DNA of 64,000 nucleotides from Phytophthora hibernalis (Eukaryota > Oomycota > Peronosporomycetes > Peronosporales > Peronosporaceae): assembly GCA_012656075.1 (NCBI GenBank), contig JAAKBF010000070.1, forward strand, positions 1 through 64,000, read 5' to 3'. The notes under the pieces are model-generated. The model was not told the DNA's origin. It ran no database searches and saw only the letters and a program-made list of their open reading frames with translations. The translations under genes and the position numbers were made by a program. The first letter of the stretch is position 1. Each line of letters begins with the position of its first letter. Positions 10,188 through 21,795 of this stretch are shown here, one piece after another.

Positions 10188-11660
10188 CTACGCGGTCGCA
10201 TTCCTGACGTAGTACGGTTCCTCCTGAAACTCGGCCGAGCAGTACGGGAAAGTAGCACCCTCCTCGTCCGGGTTGAAGAGGTTCTTGCCAGCGTAGATCA
10301 TGACGTAGACTCCTGCAACCGTGCAAATAGTAGATATGGCGGCACACAGGAGCTTCTCCCAGACCGGGAGCTTGGCCCAGAACACCTTGATGTAGAACAT
10401 GAGCGGCAGAATGAGGCTGGACATGGTGATGGCGGTGGCGCCAGTGAAATCAACGAGGTCGAGGAAGTGGTCGCGCAGCAGGATGGAGAGGATGACGAGC
10501 ACCACAATCAAAGAAATACGCAGCATGATGTAGCGAATGACGTTGGTGCCGCCCTTGTACTCAGACAGGTCGTCCTCACCGTTGGCAGCGGTCAAGCGAG
10601 TCGAGCGTTGACGGTTATTCTCAAGGTCAGGAACAGCGCCGGCAGGCGTCGAAGACGCGAGGTACGACATCTTCTCCTCAATCTCAATGTCACGCTCCTC
10701 AGGGCCAACCTGGTGCATGCCCAAAACCACACGCTCCACCATGTAGAAGGCCGGGTGCAGGAACGTCGAGAACGCAATCGACAGGTGAAGTTGCATGAAC
10801 AGGAACGCTATGACCACGGTACCACGATCAGCGAGGAACCCCAAAGTCGTCGTCGTGTATGGGTCCGACGTGTTGACCACCGAGAAGAGCAAGTTACCAG
10901 ACATTTGGCAACCACCGACGGCGTAACCAGCAATGGCAATAGCCAAGAAGAATGCCGACGCAGCTCCCAGACTCACCATAATGACACGGGGCATGCGTTC
11001 GGGCTGCGAGTGTTGACGCTGCAGGTCGGGAATCACTGTAGCAGCGGCGTACGCGAGCGAGAGGTTACCGAACGTCGTGATGACCTGGTGCATCGTCACA
11101 TCAGCAGTGGGCGGTGACGGGTGTCCGCGCTCCTCGTAGATCAGGATGGAGATGCCGATAATGTCGGCGACGATCGTGCCGAGACATCCACCGATAGCCA
11201 TACCCGTGCTCTCCTTCATGGTCGGGATCAGTGCAACCGGAACGACCATGAGCGCCATGAAGACGATCCAAATGGACTGACTGAAGCTGTCCGGGAACAG
11301 CACGTCGAGCAGTGTGCCGCCCAACACGAGGAACGCACAGGGCAGCAGCAAGCAGACACCCATCTGGGAAATCACCACCAAGATGCCGCCCCATTTGCCG
11401 GCGACCCAGTGACCGAGATCGCCGTACGTCTTCACATTGGCTGGAGCCGCCAAAAGCACCTTCGAAAGCACCACCGACGCGTAGATGTTGGCGAACGCCA
11501 TGAACAGCAGCGCGATCGTGGCGAATAACCAACCAGCACGAGCGTAGTTGGACGGCATGCCAAGCGAACCGATGCCGCAGACGCAGCAGAAGATGTTGAA
11601 GGCAGCCTTGGCATCTTCGAACGTGAAGAGAGCAGAGCGAGACGAAGCTTGAGGTGCCAT
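10188..11660 (-). CDS. AAAP-family amino-acid transporter
   Basis: This is an intact 490-residue multipass protein of the amino acid/auxin permease (Aa_trans) family, a proton- or sodium-coupled importer of neutral amino acids at the plasma membrane or lysosome/vacuole. The amino terminus has the family hallmark AFNIFCCVCGIGSLGMPSNYARAGW in the first helix. About ten to eleven hydrophobic helices follow, with a charged cytosolic loop at about residues 310-370 (ERDIEIEEKMSYLASS). The length is typical. The ATG at 11660 precedes a short soluble leader and fits the family. Substrate and organelle cannot be assigned. It stands alone on the minus strand with gene-free flanks. Confidence 0.93.
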   Translation of the reverse strand: MAPQASSRSALFTFEDAKAAFNIFCCVCGIGSLGMPSNYARAGWLFATIALLFMAFANIYASVVLSKVLLAAPANVKTYGDLGHWVAGKWGGILVVISQMGVCLLLPCAFLVLGGTLLDVLFPDSFSQSIWIVFMALMVVPVALIPTMKESTGMAIGGCLGTIVADIIGISILIYEERGHPSPPTADVTMHQVITTFGNLSLAYAAATVIPDLQRQHSQPERMPRVIMVSLGAASAFFLAIAIAGYAVGGCQMSGNLLFSVVNTSDPYTTTTLGFLADRGTVVIAFLFMQLHLSIAFSTFLHPAFYMVERVVLGMHQVGPEERDIEIEEKMSYLASSTPAGAVPDLENNRQRSTRLTAANGEDDLSEYKGGTNVIRYIMLRISLIVVLVILSILLRDHFLDLVDFTGATAITMSSLILPLMFYIKVFWAKLPVWEKLLCAAISTICTVAGVYVMIYAGKNLFNPDEEGATFPYCSAEFQEEPYYVRNATA

Positions 11661-13582
11661 GGTTGTTGTCGCCCAGACAGCAAAATGGATAATGAGCTTC
11701 TGGCATGAAAGCGATCCTCGTGCTGGTGCATTGGCTCATGCATTGCACCGGAAATGCGGATCTCAAAAACACGCTGCGCCCATCGCGTACATCCGTTGGC
11801 TGGGAGGATCGAATTGCTCTGTCTGTACCCGTAAAACCAGCCTCGGTAATACTATTCCGGCAGCAGGGCCAGCTAAGCACCGACAAATCCACATTTTAAT
11901 TGAGTCGACGAGATCCGGTTCTGATACTGCAGCTACAACTACGACGTCGAAGTTAAACCGCAGCTTGAAGACGACGGCAATACATGGAAATCGTGCCACA
12001 ACAATAGTTTCTAGTCGCTTAGATGTTTCTTCATATTGGAATTGCAAGAGCTTTGGGGTCGATTTATCACCGATTGCCGTGCACTTTTGCGTCTGCTCCA
12101 CTTACGGGGTCCCAAGGTAGGTAAGTTGTGCATGATCGTGGACTTTTTAGCTCGGCCTTGCATAAACAGCCAGATTGGATGAGGAACACGCGAACTGTAT
12201 ACCGGTACCGGTAGCGCAGGTGCTTGCACTGCAAGTTGCAGCGCTCAATGCGGCCCACCGCGAGAGTCTTGGAGTTGCCTTCCAGGGCCTCCAAGTGACA
12301 GACGTGATGACTCAATGCGCCCGCATCACGAAGTGTTCATTTGGGATGCTTCAGTCGTTGCAACGGGATGCTCTTAGCTGAAACAAACGATGCTCGGAAG
12401 GATGGGCCCAACAGAGTCTCCGCTCTCCGCGATTAAGGTTTGCCAAAGCCTGCATCTGAATCATTTGGAAGTTGCGAATCGCAACACAACAGCACCATCA
12501 TGATGGAGAGAAACCGTGTTAAATCGGAACAAAGCCGTCGCATTTTATCCATATTTGGCTGAGCCAGCATTTGGCAGAAAATCTGGGGACAAACCTGTCC
12601 CCACAACCTTGTCTTTGTTGCCTCAGTCAGAGACGCGAACAGTGTTGGAGCTCGCCCCGAAAATGACAAGGACGTGATTCGAGCGTCGAAAAGCAGATTG
12701 ACGATGACTACATGGAGGTTCTGGTGTTATTATACTGTACATGTAGCTTGGTAAGTTTCGATGAAGACACCAATTGTCGTGATGACTTGGGCACAACAAA
12801 GGTCGTTGTTTATCTGGAGATGCGTGGTCACTGCGAAAGCAACAATCAAGCAGCAAATCGACAGCGGGAACTGGTTTAGAGCCGGCCGATTGAAACACAG
12901 CGCATCGTCAACTTCCGCTTTTGCGCATCACCTTCAGACAAAGCAACCTTGCTGCGTTCCCGAATGCTCTCGTGGCTAGCAACGCAAAAGTTAGTAAAAC
13001 CTAAGCGTACACGTACTCGACCGAGCATTCCCACAACAGAACTCCAATAACTGAGCTCCAAATTGGAGCTCAATTGGAGTCCAATTGTGTGTGCAAGCCA
13101 TGACACTTCAGTACATGTACACTGTACGCAGTGCTATACGGTACACTGTATGCTGAGGGAAAATTACAGACACGGGCACTGCCAGTTTATGATGTTTTTG
13201 CAGCGAGGGGCTTCAATCAGGTTGGTTGAACGTCTTTCGTTTCCGATTTCTGCTTATTACCAATAATCTGAGCGGCAAACAATGAACCTCCTTCAAGTTG
13301 AAAGAGGGCTGTTCATTCCTGCTGTCGACTTCCAACCCCCAGATGAAGCAAAAAGCTGTTTTCGTTGGTTCTTGTGCTGCGGTGGCGTTATCTGGTGCAT
13401 TTTTTCCCGTAGGTTTCTCGATTTTGTCTCTGGCAATGCATACGTACCTGTATGCTTGTAGTTCTTGGACACTTTGCTTGCATTTTTGGATGCAAACAGT
13501 CACAGGTCAGTCATTGTTTTGCATCCATTTGAATTGAAATGTGAAGTCCGATCCTAATTGTAAGCAAAACAACAGAAACAAG
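11661..13582. other. Intergenic, no gene seen
   Basis: About 1.9 kb without a convincing coding region. It holds small inverted repeats: an 8-bp-stem hairpin TGGGGACA..TGTCCCCA at 12584-12603 and GAGCTCCAAATTGGAGCTC at 13053-13071. It also has TACATGTA at 12738 and 13112. The left part is the promoter side of the amino-acid transporter. Confidence 0.45.
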
Positions 13583-15356
13583 TCAGAAATTTGCGTTGGG
13601 TTCTCTTGTGCTCAAGTATGGATCACCGCTGAAGAAACACGCACCGAAATGCTCCAGTGTGAAAGTTAAGATAAACACAATCCATACAAACATTCGCGCC
13701 TGCACTTGCATTGCGTGGGTTTCCAGCACAAACGCCAGTTGGCGAATTATTGAAACCCAAATTGACGTTCAATCACGATGTACAGCGCCACGAGTGAAAA
13801 TATCTCCAGCCACACGTACACAACCAAATTACCAACTACGGAGTTCAGTTTATCAATCGTCAAACCACGCGTCTGGGGATAATATTCATGAGCACTGCCC
13901 CCAAGTGGCAAAGCGCTTGAAGGTAGAGTCCGTAGACCATCGGGATCACACATTCAACGTACTCGATGAGTACGACATATTCACAGTGAAACATCATCTG
14001 CGCGATTTCGCGTACTAGCCTCACTTGTTCTTCGACAGTGGCGACGGAGTTGATATTTGCAGCTTCTGTATTCGCCATTGGACGAATCGACGAGACTCGA
14101 ATGGTCGGAATTGTTGCCTGCGACTCGAACATGTTGACCGCCTTCAATGGAGCTATTCGAAATGGTCGAAAGGGATGCTGTACATGTACTTTGGTACAAG
14201 CAACCTGTTGTTGTCGAATTTTCTTTTTGGAGCTTGCTTTTATCGGACTTTGAGCATTCTTGAACGCTAGTAGTATAACTTTGCCAAGCTCTCGCTGACT
14301 ATCTGTAGACAGCCTTAACTTTAGTGGTGAGCGAAGTCGAACGTTGGAAGTCGCAAACGCATTGCACGATACAACTTTGGGGTTTTGGCAAATCTGCTTT
14401 ACAGCAGCTACCAATTCCAGTCTACAATTCGGAAGTCCCAGCTCGTTGTTGTCAGAGTGAGTCAAGAGGAGCTGTTGAACCGTTCGGGTGCTACGATAGA
14501 TGTTACGCAGCGACAATATTAATGACAGACCGTCGAAGCTAGTAATCACAACAAGCGCAAGTGGCGACTTGACGGTTTGCATACAAGCGGCAACAAATAG
14601 TGAATGCGCCAGGTCCACTGAAAATACTACAATTCCAGAAACATACTCCTCCAGAAATGCCGACGCTGATGCCACTAGATTCTTGAATGCCAACTTAATG
14701 AAAGGTAGCAAAACCATAAACAAAATCTGCCCATAGTTGGGTAATAATGCAAATACAGCACTAAGCCCTGTGTAAAGCATTGCGATGGTGCCCTGCGAAA
14801 CGATGACCTGGAGATTTCGGAGCAGATGCTTGAGATTCGGCGCACGGGCAATCACATCCCGACCAACAGCCAAGAACAAGAAAATTGTCATACAGCACAC
14901 GAACGGCGGTATGGTCAGCACATAGGAAAACGGAACCGGAAACACCCATAGACTTCCCATCCCTAAGGTCATGCATACATGACAAATTGAAGTAGCCAAA
15001 GCGACTGCGACTACTTTCCACGCCGAGATAGAAACTCCTATCATCATGCCCTTCATCTGGACAGTCAGGCAAACAGCAACAGTAAAGCTGATAACTCCAA
15101 AGCGCAACCAAGCTCCATAATTATTCGCCCATCCAGTGTTTGGGTTTTGAAGAGGAATTAACTCAAGAACTACAACCAGAAGTAAGGCTGGCAGCGGAGT
15201 CAGAAGGCAAACCGCAATCATACGCGTTCGTGATACTTTTCGACTGTAGTCATCCAGAGTGTACAACCTCTCCACCGAGTACATACTGCGATGACCGATT
15301 TGAAAGCGGTGCCACATGCGCATCACCCGCTTGAAAGCTCCTCGAAAATCCTTCAT
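13583..15356 (-). CDS. Oomycete-specific multipass membrane protein
   Basis: This belongs to a large oomycete family of uncharacterised membrane proteins that start with a basic leader and a conserved YSVERLYTLDDYSRKVSRTRMIAVCLLTPLPAL block. Six to eight hydrophobic helices follow, then a long polar loop (residues about 310-430) and a carboxyl-terminal helix bundle. The frame from 15356 stops at 13860, but the family tail continues after frame changes near 13875 and 13755 (YYPQTRGLTIDKLNSVVGNL, then FVLETHAMQVQARMFVWIVF), ending at TGA 13583-13585. The full protein is about 590 residues. Function is unknown. The two tail breaks may be sequence errors, as elsewhere here. Confidence 0.75.
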
Positions 15357-16317
15357 AGCAATAGTTGTTGAACGAAGTATCGCGGCACAGCCCCAAGTGG
15401 CAGCTTCCGAGGGTTAGCTACGATAATAATAAAGCTGGACACCAAAACTTGACGCATGTAGTATTCTCGTCAGAGCGTAATAAGTTGTCGTATCACATCC
15501 GACTCTTATTTAAAGGTGTGGTCGGGTCCGGTAGTCCGGGCTTTTGACGTTGTCGGGAAAAAGTTTAAGTAGTTAGGTGGCACGGGCTAGAGCTCGGATT
15601 GACCCCCTAACAATGCACTGACGGTATCAGGATATTGTGGGCGGCATCTAGCGAATTTTTCGTGAGGTCACTTCTCAGGAGCGGCAAATGACAAGCTCGA
15701 CTGCATTCGCCGTATTTTATACTGACGTATCCGCAATTGTTGGAAGAGACTGGAGCAAATGACTGGTACTTCTTCACAGAGCCAAATTGGTAGTCAATTG
15801 ACACTGCTTTGATCAAGACACGACGATCATGGTGCAGGCCTCGCGTGCCAGGTTGCTTAGGAAACAAGTTAAAATGGATCCGTTGAGTGAGGTTGCTTGA
15901 TCATCATCGGTCGAGCAGTTTATCGAATACCGTGGATACTGGACGAATAATGCTGCGTTTGGGGCAATGAACTGGTTGACGATCTAACGTGGAGCATATG
16001 CGTAGTTCTCTGGATAGAACAGTGCGCATACACTGGTGAAGTCAGCAGCTCGCCATTCACAGGTCATCGGCTTTTTCCGACGTTAGCCTCAGTTCAGCCG
16101 CCCACTGCATCTACGACCAGCGTGGCTCATTTCTCTGCTGGCCTTAGACGACGCAACCGTGGGCCCTGACCCACATGCACCCCTCGACAACGACTAGCAA
16201 GATTTCGTGTTGGATGCGCAATGCGCTTGATATCGTTGATTGGGATGGTTAATACTTGTTGCCGACATGGATCTCTCGCTGGAGGAAACTTCTCGCTTTG
16301 AGCGGTTTGCTGTTAAA
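15357..16317. other. Intergenic, no gene seen
   Basis: About 960 bases with no supported coding region. The left end is the promoter side of the membrane-protein gene. Confidence 0.45.
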
Positions 16318-17121
16318 TCAGACCCACTCGTTTCGGAGGAGGTGGGGGCGGCCGTCAACCAGGGCGCTCCGGTACGGCAGGTGTCGTGAAGCTGAAGAGC
16401 TCTCGACGTTGTCTTCATCGTCGCTGTCGTTGAGCGCCAGTACGTCAACTAGTAGCAATTGCTCGTGGCTGCCGCCGGTGGTCTCTGCAAATTCAAGTTC
16501 GCTAGGTTTCGGCTCGAGAGCAGAGGTTCGGGGTGTACGTCAAAAACTCAGAGCGGCGAAGCTCTTTGCGGCATTCTTCCTCTATGTCCGTGACAGAAGA
16601 CTGCGAGCTCGTGATACTGAAACTGGAAGCCGCGGAACTGTAGGAACTGCGACGCGGACGCTTGAGACTGCGACTTGTTCGTTGGTCGGTCGGGTGAATG
16701 GAGTCTGCATCCGAAGGCTTGTACCCATCTTCTGAGCGTGAATAAACCTTGAACGACCCCTCCACGACGCTAGTTCACGTCGGGCAATCGTGCAGCAGCC
16801 TTGCAGTGTTCGCACAACAGTGGTGAAAGTTTGACCCTTCCACAATGTGAATTGGTGTCGCCGATGAGCGACTGTGTGCCGACCTCCTTCAAATCGTAGC
16901 ATTACACGCCTTCTTTGTGTAGTTGGTTGGTCAGCTCCGACTTCATCTGTGCAGATCTCTGCGAAGTTGTCGTCCCCTGCTTTTGTACCGCTGAAGTCAC
17001 TTGGTCCTGGCGAAAAGGTTACTGGAGGCGCTTCCTCGCTGCTCGTTTGACTCTCTGCACGCTTGGTCCGTCGCTTTGATCGTGTAAGACGCACCGCTAA
17101 TACGCGAAGCACTTGCCGCAT
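16318..17121 (-). CDS. Hypothetical protein, two frame breaks
   Basis: I do not recognise this protein. The first in-frame ATG is at 17121 (MRQVLRVLAVRLTRSKRRTK), giving a basic amino terminus with a possible nuclear or mitochondrial signal, then a Ser/Thr/Pro-rich body. Serine-rich text with DIEEECRKELRRSEFLTY follows after a frame change near 16765. After another change near 16505 the coherent frame reads EFAETTGGSHEQLLLVDVLALNDSDDEDNVESS and ends at TGA 16318-16320. Coherence across the breaks is by composition only. It could equally be a decaying gene. Confidence 0.4.
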
Positions 17122-17439
17122 GATGCACACAGTTCCCACCGGATCAGGGACACCACCGACTCCACTGTGTTCTTGCAACTTGTCGACTTAGAATATGGGG
17201 ATCGGATAAATGCAAGTGTGAAGGTAGCAGTTAGCTCGAAGAAAAGACACAAAAATAAGACTCGAGACTTTCGCGCGACACGTCATGTGGCTGGTCCTCT
17301 GTGCAGACAGGAGCAAGAAAAGGTAAGAATATGTCATGAAAGGCAACAACGTGGCGGTATTACAATATTCTGAGCTTCGTGCACGGTCACGTACCAAAAA
17401 GAAAAATTGAAACCCACCAGTACGTGATTATCTTCCCGT

Positions 17440-19035
17440 CTAATTGTTCATCAGCGTTGCTAGGCGCCTGGCACGTACTTCGAGCACAGTTGGAAGACGC
17501 AATGACCCTTCGTCCTGATAGTCTTTGTTGCTTCCAGAGACGTGGTGTGGAAGCAGTTCCTTACGACCAGTACCATTCATCGTTTCTCCAGTACTACTAC
17601 TGCTCGCATTACTTGCCACTTCGTGGTCGAGTTCGCGACGCACGCCTCTCCGTCGGAGACTTTCCTTGCTTCGACTCAGTCGTTCATCAAACTCTTCGGG
17701 TGAAATGGTAAGACGAGAACCGTTCACCTCCTCCAGGAAGGCCACACTGGAGACCAGGTGCGTGAAGAAATAACCTGGCTCCGACACCAGCTTGGTAGGA
17801 TTTCGGTACTCCAAGATAAATGCGACGTTACGCTTGAATTCACACGGGTTAGCACGAAGCACCACATAAATCAATGCCGGCAAAAATTCGTCCGCCGATG
17901 GGAACCCGCCGCCATTTTGCGCCTTCAAAAAGGTAGTCAGGTCTTGACATACGCGCAATACCGCATCCATCTTCCGTCGAGGGCTTGGGCACAGAGTCAT
18001 CGCTTCGAGCTGCCTCGCCAATCGATGCCAAGTTTTCTTCTGCTCTTCCGTCGTTGGGACAGGTAAGTCCAAATGCTTAAAAGTAACGAAGCCCAGCAAG
18101 TTGATGCGCTCATGAAAAGCCTCGTCCTGGCCAGCCACTTCACGTGACGGGGTCAGCGTTTTCGAATACAGCTTCTCCATCAGGAACGCTTCCAACACCT
18201 CATGCAACATGTCCACTCCGTACTGATCTCTTACGTGCAAGAACTTCTCCCCACCCGCTTCATCTCCTTGCAGCACCCTTCTCAGCTTCTGACTGTGTTT
18301 GATCTGTTCCACCAGCTTCTTGATAAAATCCTGAACTCGTCCTCCCGGTCGGTCTCTCGTGGCGATAGCCCTCAACATCTGCGGCAGATCCCACACCTCC
18401 GCACGCTTCACAAAGGATTGAATACGGTACACGAGCTCAGCTGCCTGAGCGTTCTTCAATAGCACCATGAGCTCCCTAAATGCCACCAGAAAGGCCATCT
18501 CTCGATCATGACCTGCCAGCCTCTTAGCCCTCGGACTGTGCGAGCGCTGCCATTGGTCCAGCAGCGTCTCCTGCTCCCTGAGCTCTTGCAGCAACGTACA
18601 GTACCTTGTCACTGAGCTCTGGGTGTCTGCAGCCTTCTCCTCCGTCAGCTGAATGTCGTTGGCCAGAATTTTGAGCTTGAGTTCGTCCAGACTCGAGAAA
18701 AAGCTGCACAACTCGTCGTTGACGCCGCCCAGAGCTTCACGACAATGGTTAGGGATAGCAGAAGCTGCCAGTGTCCCTGGAAATCCATTTGTTGCGCCTG
18801 GAAGCGTCTGGACGCTGCGTTCGTCCACTCCGTCCACCCAAGACACGCGATTGGTGCGTGCAGCCAGCAACAACTCGCTGCGTCTCTGCTCTGAGAGCAC
18901 GTACGAAGGTGGCGCAGGTACGGTTGGAACCGCCACGATCTTGGCGTTTTGGGACGATCGGCGCGAGCCTTCAACGTGGCTTGTAGCGGAAGTTGTGGCG
19001 GGTTTACCGCCGCCTCCGCGTCCCCAGAACATCAT
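17440..19035 (-). CDS. VPS9-domain protein, putative Rab5-family GEF
   Basis: This is an intact 531-residue soluble protein. Residues about 230-440 form a VPS9 module. The helical bundle precedes the core KMDAVLRVCQDLTTFLKAQNGG followed by SADEFLPALIYVVLRANP (about 355-395), which includes the invariant Asp and the ALIYVVL..ANP helix, then NVAFILEYRNPTKLVSEPGYFFTHLVSSVAFLEEV. VPS9 domains catalyse GDP release from Rab5-type GTPases on early endosomes. No FYVE, RIN or ankyrin domain is visible. The amino-terminal 100 residues are low complexity and the carboxyl tail is Ser/Arg-rich. The length fits a stand-alone GEF. The exact Rab target is not predictable. Confidence 0.88.
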   Translation of the reverse strand: MMFWGRGGGGKPATTSATSHVEGSRRSSQNAKIVAVPTVPAPPSYVLSEQRRSELLLAARTNRVSWVDGVDERSVQTLPGATNGFPGTLAASAIPNHCREALGGVNDELCSFFSSLDELKLKILANDIQLTEEKAADTQSSVTRYCTLLQELREQETLLDQWQRSHSPRAKRLAGHDREMAFLVAFRELMVLLKNAQAAELVYRIQSFVKRAEVWDLPQMLRAIATRDRPGGRVQDFIKKLVEQIKHSQKLRRVLQGDEAGGEKFLHVRDQYGVDMLHEVLEAFLMEKLYSKTLTPSREVAGQDEAFHERINLLGFVTFKHLDLPVPTTEEQKKTWHRLARQLEAMTLCPSPRRKMDAVLRVCQDLTTFLKAQNGGGFPSADEFLPALIYVVLRANPCEFKRNVAFILEYRNPTKLVSEPGYFFTHLVSSVAFLEEVNGSRLTISPEEFDERLSRSKESLRRRGVRRELDHEVASNASSSSTGETMNGTGRKELLPHHVSGSNKDYQDEGSLRLPTVLEVRARRLATLMNN

Positions 19036-19208
19036 TTTGGCTGCTTGAGACGGATACTCAAATGATCGAGATTGAGAGGGAAACGTCTGATTCTGAGTAT
19101 GCTGTAAGAGAGTATTCGGACTTAAGATGAGGTGATACTAACATTTCGATACGATGACGTTCTACGTAGGGAACACCATTTTGACAGATACGGAAAAAGG
19201 AGAGCTAA

Positions 19209-19756
19209 ATGGCGTTTTTCGGCAAACTTCTCATCGCTGTGGGCGCGCTGCTGCTGGTGCACGCGGGATACTACTCGGTGCAATGTACGAAACCGTCCTC
19301 CCTCTCTAACGCAGTTTTTATCAGGTTAATTAACGTTTGTATTCGTGTTGTAATGCGTCGCTGAAGATGAGTCCTATGTGAAGCTAACGGAGACTGCGGA
19401 CGCTCAAATGCCGCCCCTCGAGGTGTGTTTTCGTCCAATAGGAGAGGGAAATTTTCTTATTTGGAGATGATGATTGGCTGAAAATTGATATCTGATTCTA
19501 TAGGTGGTGGTAGAGCTTGTGGTGGCCTTCCTCATCTCGCTCGTGGGCGTCCTGCTGACGTCTGGAGAGCTGCTGCCCATTCGGTCCAACGACGCGATGC
19601 ACTCAAGGTGCGGGGACCAAATCCTGCTCAAAATTCTGGGCTGGAGACTAAATTTTGTGTCATTTTGGTAGGTCGCTGGCCACGGTCATCTCGAGCCCGG
19701 ACTTCCACGTGTTCAACCACCGCGGGAAGGCGCTGCACAAGCGCGTCATTTCATAG
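19209..19756 (+). CDS. EMC5: ER membrane complex subunit 5 (MMGT1-like), four exons
   Basis: Four short exons splice into a 106-residue protein: 19209-19284, 19367-19422, 19504-19607 and 19672-19756, each intron with GT..AG ends. Exon 1 gives MAFFGKLLIAVGALLLVHAGYYS (first membrane helix). Exon 2 adds ESYVKLTETADAQMPPLE. Exon 3 encodes the second helix, VVVELVVAFLISLVGVLLTSG. Exon 4 ends with the family signature SSPDFHVFNHRGKALHKR. This matches EMC5/MMGT1, a two-helix subunit of the ER membrane insertase that helps insert tail-anchored and multipass proteins. The length is close to animal EMC5. The gene is invisible as a long ORF because no exon exceeds about 105 bases. Confidence 0.88.
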
Positions 19757-19957
19757 AGAGACGCAGTGGTAGCTGCAATTGTGGAGCCCTGGCGGACGGA
19801 CACTTTGTTTCGGTAATGAGGCTCACCGCTGTTTTAGTGACTTTGCTGTCTTGTGTATGCTGTTTGGGTTTCTATTATCATTAAGCTTATTACTAGTACG
19901 AAGGTTGTACGGCTCTATTCGACGATGGATTCCAGCTAGCCTGCGAGATCTCGACCT

Positions 19958-21795
19958 TCAGTTGGACATGAGGTCGAGATCGTTGCCGATGGCCTCCATG
20001 GTGTCCAGGTAAAAACTGTCGAGTTCGTGGTCGATGTCGGTGAGTTTGTACTCGTCCATCAAGGTTTCGAACTCAGGCGGGTGTTTCGGGTCGCGAGGGG
20101 TCATACGCCGCCGCGCTACAGACGCACCAGAGCGAGAGGACGAGCCGAGCGGGGACGGCGACGGCATCGGCCATGACGAAGAGAACCGTGCGTTTTTTCC
20201 ACCGAAACACTCCTCCACTGCAGCAGCCGCGGCGGAGCGAGGCGTTGCCCCGCTTGTGAAGAAGGAGCCGTCGGAGAACGGTGATTTGCGTGCGCTGATG
20301 AGAGGAGCCGAGGCGAGCTGGTAGAGCTCATCGCCATGTCCGCCGGTGCTTCCGTCCAAGTTGGTCTGTTCGAGGAAGTGGCTCAATCCTTCCTGTTCGA
20401 TACTGCTGGTGCGAATGAGCCGAGGGTGTTCGAGGTTCCCATCCTGCTCTTCGTTTGATTGTCTACTGCTGTTGCTTGTGGTGCTGCTGGCATTCGACTG
20501 CTGCGAGGCGGACATGAGCGGTATTTCAGCTAACCGAGGCGTAGGTAAGTCAAGGAACGTGTCCGCGTAACCTCCTGCACCGCTGAAGTCGAGTTCTTGC
20601 CCCCACACGTGCCTGGTAGTAGCGCAAGAAGCATCGACTCGGAAATTAGAAGGCGTTCCGACACCAAGAAAACCTGTTGAGCCAGAGCCCACACTGTAAT
20701 CAAGGTCGAAGTCGTCGAAGGTCGCAGAACCACAGTTTAGCTTGCGGCGCGGTGTGCGCGGCTTCGGCTGATCTACATCAAGTGTCAGGCAATGAGTTGG
20801 TCGCTTCTTCGATCTTGCCTTGGTGGCTCTTTTGGCCTGCTCTTCGCCTTCTTTGTGGTGCTGGTCGCTGGCACAGGCGAAGGTAGCGGAAACTCTCCAT
20901 CTAGAGAAGACGAGATGAGCCGTGAGAACGAAGGCGACTCAAGTTCGAAGCACCCCAGGCCGTTGAAAAACATGGACGATTGTCCCAGTGCAAGTGCGTC
21001 GGCTTCACTCATTGCGATATGACTGTCCACAATCATCCCGGATGACATCGTAGCGAATTGACTGTGGCGGTGTGCATTGAGCTGGTGGGAATTCAGGCTA
21101 TTTTCAAGCGCAGCAGCGTTGTGCTGCTGTCCTCGGCTGTTGCCGTTCTTGGAACCTGTTCGCGACGCCGAACTGCGACTACGATTGCCTCTTTTCGCTG
21201 AGCTGCTTCTGCTGTTGCTGTTCGACCTGCTATTGCTGGTGGCCGTGGCGCCTGCTTCAGAAGGTGGCAAGGGATTGCCATTACCTATCGGAGCGCCCAT
21301 TCCTGCAGCAGCGGCCATCCGCTTCTTCCTCAGGTTGGCGACCCACTGATCTCGAACAGCGTTTCCTGTTGATGGCATCCCAACTTCACTCTCCATCATC
21401 TGACTCTGCAATTCACCGCGAACACTGTGAGCTACTGATCTACATGAATTTTCACCTGACGGCCAAGAAGAGCAAACGGACAACGCACCCGGTGAGCGAC
21501 CGAAATGGGGGACAGCAGAATGGGACCGGGGACCGTCGCTCCGTGAACACTGAGAGTGCTCTTCTTGGCACTTGACGTGGAGGTGACCATGCTATCCACT
21601 TCTTTGGTCGTCTGGAGTGATGCTCTTTCGGTGCAGTCCACTGTACTGTGGCTGACCGCGCGGCAGATAGACGATGAGTTCGGATGTGAAGGTGGAGCCG
21701 GACTAATTGCGCGAGGACTTGCTAGTGTGGCCTTGCTTGAGGATTCCAATGGGAAGTTTCGTGTGTTCCGTCCCAGCCGAGCGGGCCTTGGTCAT
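19958..21795 (-). CDS. Hypothetical Ser-rich, possibly nuclear protein
   Basis: I do not recognise this protein. The clearest ATG for the middle part is at 21399 (MMESEVGMPSTGNAVRDQWVA), with coherent text upstream towards an ATG at 21795 through one or two frame changes. The body is Ser/Asn/Gly-rich. A lysine/arginine cluster near 20815 (RATKARSKKRP) resembles a nuclear localisation signal and lies across a frame break at about 20830. The tail, HPPEFETLMDEYKLTDIDHE to LDLMSN, is acidic and ends at 19958. Such composition is common in transcription regulators, but no DNA-binding domain is visible. A GC-AG intron at about 20773-20826 is an alternative to the frame break. Confidence 0.4.

Noticed and set aside
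20773..20826. GC-AG intron in the Ser-rich hypothetical gene
   Set aside because: Possible, but reading through with a one-base change keeps a basic, nuclear-signal-like stretch, and such one-base losses are common in this window.
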